This document shows, piece after piece, positions 59,468 to 64,000 of a stretch of DNA of 64,000 bases. Source of the stretch: Sphingomonas sp. SORGH_AS_0879. Its GTDB lineage: Bacteria; Pseudomonadota; Alphaproteobacteria; Sphingomonadales; Sphingomonadaceae. The stretch covers positions 3,495,001-3,559,000 of the forward strand of contig NZ_JAUTBJ010000002.1 of NCBI RefSeq assembly GCF_030819175.1, read 5' to 3'. Positions within the stretch are counted from its first letter, which is position 1. Every line of letters starts with the position of its first letter. The notes beneath the pieces are model-generated. The model had not been told where the DNA came from. It was given only the letters and a program-made list of their open reading frames with translations, and searched no databases. Both the position numbers and the translations under genes were made by a program.

Positions 59468-60597
59468 CCGACGTGGCCCCGCCCAACTCCTGCATCCTGC
59501 AATTCGGGACCAGCCGCTTCCTCCAGGCGCATGTCGACTTCTTCGCCGAGGAAGCGCGCGCCGGGGGACAGGCGGTGCCGCCGATCGTCATCGTCCAGAC
59601 CACCCGCGACCCGGAGCGGGCGAAGAGGCTGGCGGGATTTGCCGATCCGGCGGGTTTCCCGGTCATCCTGCGCGGCTTGCGCGAGGGCACTCCCTTTGAG
59701 CGGACCGTCACGATCCGCAGCGTGCGCGAGGGGTTGAGCGCCGCCGCGCAATGGGATCGGCTGACCCGGCTGGCCGTGGAAGAGGCGACGCATATCGTCT
59801 CCAACTCCGGCGATAGCGGCTATCAGGTGCCCGACAGCGATCGCATCGCCCCGGACGAAGGTGAGGTTCCGGTGAACTTCGTCGGGATGCTGACCGAATT
59901 GCTCCATCGCCGGTGGCGGGCGGGTGATGCGCCCGTAACCATGCTGCCGTGCGAGTTGGTCGCGCGCAACGGCGACGCGCTGAAGGGCGTCGTCACGGGG
60001 CTCGCGCGCGAACAGGGGCGCGACCCTACCTATCTCGACTGGCTGGAGCGGGCCTGCGTCTGGGCCAACACGCTGGTCGACCGGATCGTCAGCGAACCGC
60101 TCTCCCCTGCCGGGGCGGTCGCCGAACCCTATGCGCTCTGGGCGGTCGAGCGGCAGCCGGGGCTGGTCCTGCCCTTCACCCATCCCGACATCGTCCTGAC
60201 CGACGATCTGGAGCGATATGAGCGGCTGAAGCTGCATATCCTCAATCTCGGCCATAGCTGGCTGGCGGCGCGCTGGCATGCACGGAGCGGCGCGGCGGAC
60301 CAGACGGTCCGCGCGGCGCTGGCCGATGGCGAGACGCGGGCGGCGCTGGAGCGGGTGATGGTGCAGGAGGTCATCCCCGGTTTCGCCGCGCATGGGCTGG
60401 CCGAGGAGGCGCGCGATTATGCCGCGACGACGCTGGAGCGCTTCGCCAATCCGTTCCTCGACCACCGGCTGTCGGATATCTTTTCCGGACATGCGGCGAA
60501 GATCGACAAGCGGGTGGGCGCGTTCATCCGCTGGGTCGATGCGACGGGGGAGAAGGTGGCGATGCCGGAGTTGCGGATGCTGGTGGAGCGGGCCTGA
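59464..60597 (+). CDS. Mannitol dehydrogenase-family reductase, UxaB (tagaturonate reductase)-like
   Basis: 377-residue NAD-dependent long-chain polyol dehydrogenase. N-terminal dinucleotide fold begins ILQFGTSRFLQAHVDFFAEE; ISNSGD-like IVSNSGDSGYQ follows. The C-terminal catalytic motif K-x4-N-x2-H is present in KLHILNLGHSW. ELVARNGDALKGVV and the FANPFLDHRLSDIFSGHAAK segment match fructuronate/tagaturonate reductases, which give D-mannonate or D-altronate. The expected reaction here is D-tagaturonate to D-altronate, the step after the LgoD-like enzyme and before UxaA. Coupled by ATGA to the mutarotase gene. Confidence 0.85.
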   Translation: MTDVAPPNSCILQFGTSRFLQAHVDFFAEEARAGGQAVPPIVIVQTTRDPERAKRLAGFADPAGFPVILRGLREGTPFERTVTIRSVREGLSAAAQWDRLTRLAVEEATHIVSNSGDSGYQVPDSDRIAPDEGEVPVNFVGMLTELLHRRWRAGDAPVTMLPCELVARNGDALKGVVTGLAREQGRDPTYLDWLERACVWANTLVDRIVSEPLSPAGAVAEPYALWAVERQPGLVLPFTHPDIVLTDDLERYERLKLHILNLGHSWLAARWHARSGAADQTVRAALADGETRAALERVMVQEVIPGFAAHGLAEEARDYAATTLERFANPFLDHRLSDIFSGHAAKIDKRVGAFIRWVDATGEKVAMPELRMLVERA

Positions 60598-60611
60598 ACT
60601 TCCCTACCTCC

Positions 60612-60695
60612 GTTCAGCCTGAGCGAAGTCGAAGGCCAAGGGATTCCCGTGCTCTAAGGTCGGGGGCGTGCACTTCGACTTCGCTCAGTGCGAAC
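60612..60695. repeat. Long inverted repeat between convergent genes (REP-like/bidirectional terminator)
   Basis: CTGAGCGAAGTCGAAG (60619-60634) and CTTCGACTTCGCTCAG (60673-60688) are perfect 16-bp inverted repeats, with partly matching GTTC/GAAC flanks at 60612 and 60695. The loop is 38 bp. From memory, this sequence recurs as an intergenic palindrome in many sphingomonad genomes. Placed between two convergent operons it can end transcription from both sides. The only copy seen in this window. Confidence 0.75.
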
Positions 60696-60714
60696 GGGCG
60701 TCGAAAGTCCCTCC

Positions 60715-61938
60715 TCACGCCGCGCGCGGCAGACAGGCGGGCCCCTTGGCCCCCGCCGCCTTGTAGGTCAGGACGAACTCCTGATGCCCCAGCGCTTCAG
60801 ACTTGGTTTCCGCGCCCGCCGACACCGCGACGATCAGGTCGACGATCTCCGCCCCCACTTCGTCCAGCGTCGCCTCGCCATAGAGGATGCGACCGGCATT
60901 GACGTCCATGTCGCCTTCCATGCGCGCGTACATTTCCGGGTTGGCCGCGATCTTGATGACCGGCGAGATGGCCGAGCCGACCACCGAGCCGCGCCCGGTC
61001 ACGAACAGGTTGATATGCGCTCCGCACGCGATCAACTCGCCGATCTCGGCATTGTCGACGATATTGGGGAAGCCGAACTTCGGGTCGCCCGCAGGCACCA
61101 CGTCGAGCAGATACAGCCCCGGCCCCGGCGCCTGTTCGGCGGGCAGGATGACGCCGGTGATCGGACGGCTGCCCGACTTGGCATAGGCGCCCGCCGACTT
61201 CTCCTCCTGGCTCGACAGGCCGCCTTCGGCATTGCCCGGCGCGAAGCTGCCATAGCCCATTGCCCGGTAATAGCGTTCGGCCTGCGCGACCGAGGCGATC
61301 AACGCGTCGGCCACCTCCGGCGTCGCGGCACGCTCGGCCATATGGCCCTCGCACCCGATCATCTCGCCGGTTTCTTCAAAGATGCAGATCGCGCCCGCAT
61401 CGTACAGCGTGTCGAAGGCGCGGCCGACCGCCGGGTTGCCGGTGATGCCGCTGGTCCCGTCCGATCCGCCGCAGATGGTGCCGATCACCAGTTCGGACAT
61501 GGTCATCGGCACCCGCACGGCCTGCGCATCCGCCGCCGCGCGGACCCGCTCGACCGCCGCGATCCCCGCCTCCATCGCGCCGCGCGTGCCGCCCGACTGC
61601 TGGATGACGATCGTCTCGACCGGACGCCCCTGCTCGCGCGCATTGGCGGCCAGCGCCTCGCGGTTGAAGCTCTCGCAGCCCAGCGACAACAGGACGACGC
61701 CACCGACATTGGGATGCGTCGTCAGCGCCTTCATCATCGCCAGCGCATAGTCATTGGGGTAGCAGCCGGGAAAGCCGATCAACTGCACGCGCGGGTCGTC
61801 CATGCGGTCGACGATCCGTCGCGCGACATGATGCGCACACTCGACCAGATAGACGACGACGATCGCGTCGCGAATACCCTTGCGGCCATCGGGACGTGCC
61901 CAGGCCTGCCAAGTCCGTCCAGTCATGCCCAGCGTCAT
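60715..61938 (-). CDS. UxaA-family dehydratase, large (C-terminal) subunit
   Basis: 407-residue catalytic part of an altronate/galactarate dehydratase-type enzyme, encoded apart from its SAF domain. RDAIVVVYLVECAHHVARRI, HPNVGGVVLLSLGCESFNRE, TIVIQQSGGTRGAMEAGI, ELVIGTICGGSDGTSGITGN and CEGHMAERAATPEV are family blocks with conserved Cys and His that bind the catalytic metal. With the UxaB-like gene it should dehydrate D-altronate (or a 6-deoxy analogue) to 2-keto-3-deoxygluconate. The ATG overlaps the SAF gene stop by 4 bases. Confidence 0.88.
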   Translation of the reverse strand: MTLGMTGRTWQAWARPDGRKGIRDAIVVVYLVECAHHVARRIVDRMDDPRVQLIGFPGCYPNDYALAMMKALTTHPNVGGVVLLSLGCESFNREALAANAREQGRPVETIVIQQSGGTRGAMEAGIAAVERVRAAADAQAVRVPMTMSELVIGTICGGSDGTSGITGNPAVGRAFDTLYDAGAICIFEETGEMIGCEGHMAERAATPEVADALIASVAQAERYYRAMGYGSFAPGNAEGGLSSQEEKSAGAYAKSGSRPITGVILPAEQAPGPGLYLLDVVPAGDPKFGFPNIVDNAEIGELIACGAHINLFVTGRGSVVGSAISPVIKIAANPEMYARMEGDMDVNAGRILYGEATLDEVGAEIVDLIVAVSAGAETKSEALGHQEFVLTYKAAGAKGPACLPRAA

Positions 61939-62234
61939 GCGTGATCTCCGTGCGCGTCGCGCAGATGCGCGGGAATATAATCGCTTTGCATATTGTGCAT
62001 GTGGACCCAGCCCCCGGCGGGCGCGTCCTGCGTCATCGATCCGATGGGCATGCCGTATTTGATGACCTTGTCCCCCGCCGCCAGCGGCACGACCGCCAGC
62101 TTGTGGCCCAGCGCCACGCGCTCGCCGATGACGAGTTCATGGCCGTCCACGACGATATGCTCGCCCGGCTCGACCGTGCGACAGCAGACCGCGACATTGT
62201 CCGTCGGGGTCAGGCGGATCGCCGCGACGCTCAT
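61935..62234 (-). CDS. UxaA-family small (SAF-domain) subunit
   Basis: 99-residue SAF domain that in single-chain UxaA forms the N-terminus. AAIRLTPTDNVAVCCRTVEP, the ERVALGHKLAVVPLAAGDKV core and IKYGMPIGSMTQDAPAGGWV are diagnostic; the terminal HVHN-type motif appears as VHMHNMQSDYIP. Overlaps the genes on both sides by 4 bases, which ensures equal synthesis of the two subunits. Split UxaA also occurs in L-fucose clusters of other bacteria. Confidence 0.88.
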   Translation of the reverse strand: MSVAAIRLTPTDNVAVCCRTVEPGEHIVVDGHELVIGERVALGHKLAVVPLAAGDKVIKYGMPIGSMTQDAPAGGWVHMHNMQSDYIPAHLRDAHGDHA

Positions 62235-63259
62235 GCCGCGTCCCCCGGAACGGGCGCATCGGGGCGGACGAGCCCTTCGTCCCGCAGCTCCGCCCAGAAG
62301 GCGGACGGAATGGGTTCAGCATAAAGACGCATGGTATCGGCCACTTGTTGCGGATCGGCGATGCCCGGAATGACGCTCGCGACCTGGGGATGCGCCAGGA
62401 CGAAGGCGAGCGCGGCGGCGGGAAGCGAGACATGGTGCCGCCCCGCGACCTTTTCCAGCGCGCGGACCTTGTCCAGCACGGCGGCGGGCGCGGGGGCGTA
62501 GTTGTAGCGGGCGGCGGCCTCGCTGCCCGTCGCGAGGATGCCGCTGTTATAGGGCCCGCCGACGACGATGGCGGTATCCGCCTCCGCGCAGGCCGGGAAC
62601 AGCGCGTCGAGCGCCCCCTGCTCCAGCAGCGTATAGCGCCCGGCGAGCAGGATGACGTCGAACCGCGCCACCTCCATCAGCTCCAGACAGACCTCGACCT
62701 CGTTCACCCCCAGCCCGAACCCGGCGATCGCGCCCTCGTCGCGGAGCCGCTCCAGCGCCTTGAGGCCACCGCCCGCGATCAGTTGCTCGCGATATCGCGC
62801 ATCCGCCTCGCCATGCGTGACGCGGCCGATATCGTGGATGAAGGCGAGATCGACCCTGGCCAGCCCCAGCCGCTGAAGGCTGTGCTCATGGCTGCGCATG
62901 ATGCCGTCATGCGTATAGTCGTAGCGCATGCGGAAGGGCATGGCGGTGTGGAAGCCGTCGCGCTCGCGATCGTCGGTGATGCCCGCATCCGGGTCCATCA
63001 GCCGCCCGACCTTGGTCGAGACGATCACGTCGCCCCGCCCGCGCAGCGCGTCGCCCAGCCGCCGTTCGCTCAACCCCCGGCCATAATGCGGCGCGGTGTC
63101 GAAATAGCGGAAGCCGGCGTCCAGCGCCGCCGCCAGCGTGGCGGCGGCCTGCGTATCGCTCATCGCGGCGTAGAGATTGCCCATCGCCGCCGCGCCGAAG
63201 CCCAGTTCGGGAAGCCGGCAACCGGTCCGACCCACCGGGCGGCGGGGAATATCGGTCAT
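62231..63259 (-). CDS. Aldo/keto reductase, L-galactose/L-fucose 1-dehydrogenase-like
   Basis: 342-residue TIM-barrel oxidoreductase. The N-terminus VGRTGCRLPELGFGAAAMGN and the catalytic residues are typical: Asp and Tyr in FDTAPHYGRGLSERRLG, Lys in VIVSTKVGRL and His in LAFIHDIGRV. GFGLGVNEVEVCLELM follows, and the C-terminus has the cofactor-binding VIPGIADPQQV. It belongs to the group called D-threo-aldose or L-fucose 1-dehydrogenase, which oxidises L-fucose, L-galactose or D-arabinose to lactones. Overlaps neighbours on both sides by 4 bases. Confidence 0.85.
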   Translation of the reverse strand: MTDIPRRPVGRTGCRLPELGFGAAAMGNLYAAMSDTQAAATLAAALDAGFRYFDTAPHYGRGLSERRLGDALRGRGDVIVSTKVGRLMDPDAGITDDRERDGFHTAMPFRMRYDYTHDGIMRSHEHSLQRLGLARVDLAFIHDIGRVTHGEADARYREQLIAGGGLKALERLRDEGAIAGFGLGVNEVEVCLELMEVARFDVILLAGRYTLLEQGALDALFPACAEADTAIVVGGPYNSGILATGSEAAARYNYAPAPAAVLDKVRALEKVAGRHHVSLPAAALAFVLAHPQVASVIPGIADPQQVADTMRLYAEPIPSAFWAELRDEGLVRPDAPVPGDAA

Positions 63260-64000
63260 AGGTCCAGGTCCAGTCGATAGATCCGGTTGGCGTTGCGGCC
63301 CCACAGGTCGCGCCGCTCATCCTCCGAAAAGCCCGCCAGCAGCGTCTCATAGGCGCTAAGCGTCCGTTCGAGATCGGCGGCCAGCCGGTCGGTCGGGAAG
63401 TTGGTCGCGACCATCACGCGGGAGGGGCCGAACCGGTCGATCACCTCCGCAATGATGTCGGCGAAACCGGCGGGATCGAAACGCGGCCCGATAAAGCCCG
63501 CCCCCGACAGCTTGATCGCGGCATGCGGCATGGCGGCGAAGGCGTTCAGCCCGGCGCGCCATTCCTCCAGCCCGTCCGCCGGGATCGGCAGCGCGAGATG
63601 GTTGAGGATGACCGGCACCTCCGGATGCCGAACCGCCACCTCCGCCAGCCCCGCAAGTTGCGCCGGAAAGCCGTGAAAGTCGTAGCTGAGGCCGTAGCGC
63701 CCGAGCAGCGCATAGCCGTCCCGCCAGCGTGGATCGCGGGTCAGGTCGCGATCATAGGCCCGGCGCGCCGCATCGGTCGGGTGCCAGTTGATGAGGTGAC
63801 GGATGCCCTTCACGCGAGGATGCGCCGCCTGCCATGCCAGTTGCGGCTCGACCGCCGGACGGTCCAGTTCGACCCGCGCGACGATGCCGCTCGGCAGTCC
63901 GTCCGCATCGGCGACGCGATTCAGCCAGACGGTCTCGTCCGCGCCCTGATCGGGATGCGCGCCCGCATCGACATGCACAGCGCCGACCAGGTTCCACGCG
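63256..64000 (-). CDS. Amidohydrolase-family sugar lactonase (COG3618), 5' end outside window
   Basis: Metal-dependent TIM-barrel hydrolase of the L-fucono/L-rhamnono/L-galactono-lactonase group. The visible 248 residues run from AWNLVGAVHVDAG at the window edge to the C-terminus ending NRIYRLDLDL; the first strands and their HxH region are missing. Seen are KGIRHLINWHPTD (metal His), LSYDFHGFPAQL, VILNHLALPIP (metal His), AIKLSGAGFIG and MVATNFPTDRL (catalytic Asp region). It would open the lactone produced by the overlapping aldo/keto reductase. Substrate choice between L-fuconolactone and L-galactonolactone cannot be read. Confidence 0.82.
   Translation of the reverse strand, partial: AWNLVGAVHVDAGAHPDQGADETVWLNRVADADGLPSGIVARVELDRPAVEPQLAWQAAHPRVKGIRHLINWHPTDAARRAYDRDLTRDPRWRDGYALLGRYGLSYDFHGFPAQLAGLAEVAVRHPEVPVILNHLALPIPADGLEEWRAGLNAFAAMPHAAIKLSGAGFIGPRFDPAGFADIIAEVIDRFGPSRVMVATNFPTDRLAADLERTLSAYETLLAGFSEDERRDLWGRNANRIYRLDLDL

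Overview
The window looks like a chromosomal segment from a sphingomonad (Sphingomonadales, Alphaproteobacteria). The reasons are the high GC content, three TonB-dependent receptors of sphingomonad type, a BapA-like surface adhesin with its type I secretion genes, a short integrase of the kind common in alphaproteobacteria, and sugar oxidation pathways of the De Ley-Doudoroff type. I recognised no rRNA, tRNA or CRISPR array. Assignments rest on reading the translations and on remembered family motifs; no database search was run.

Layout. (1) 1-7.7 kb: the 3'-truncated end of a TonB receptor gene, then a permease and a flavin/iron-sulfur amine dehydrogenase, divergent from a LysR regulator with a perfect T-N11-A dyad between them. 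(2) 7.7-14.7 kb: a TPR-sulfotransferase, a cytochrome P450, a frameshifted integrase, an M66 (StcE-like) metallopeptidase and a fragment of an IS630-type transposase. This stretch looks accessory. (3) 14.7-37.8 kb: a carbohydrate-utilisation locus with alpha-galactosidases GH36 and GH27, a GH43 enzyme, a clan GH-A (GH5-like) hydrolase, an esterase, a TonB receptor, an AraFGH-type importer, galactose mutarotase, an SDR dehydrogenase, two SMP-30 lactonases, D-galactonate dehydratase and a FadR-type GntR regulator. Together they can release galactose from a polysaccharide, import it and oxidise it to galactonate and 2-keto-3-deoxygalactonate. A penicillin-acylase family protein and a metal-ligand-less M24 protein sit inside it. 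Four intergenic regions share an AT-rich element (core ATATTTATTG or a close variant), and two more share AAWGTCGGACTT; these look like two operator families.

(4) 37.9-52.3 kb: a giant adhesin of about 2,980 residues with 26 Ig-like repeats of about 84 residues, followed by TolC-, ABC- and HlyD-type secretion genes and a MarR-type regulator, the last four coupled by 4-bp overlaps. (5) 52.3-57.1 kb: a siderophore-type TonB receptor divergent from a PepSY-flavodoxin-reductase fusion, with a Fur-box-like sequence between them. (6) 57.1-64.0 kb: a catabolic cluster (IclR regulator, LgoD-like dehydrogenase, mutarotase, UxaB-like reductase, split UxaA-type dehydratase, aldo/keto reductase, COG3618 lactonase). 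It reads as a complete route from L-galactose (or L-fucose or a related sugar) to a 2-keto-3-deoxy acid. The lactonase gene runs off the right end.

Oddities. Four otherwise well-conserved genes carry five reading-frame breaks, nearly all one-base insertions in or next to short homopolymers. That pattern suggests sequencing or assembly indels at least as much as real decay, so each is given as a frameshifted gene with its reconstructed extent.
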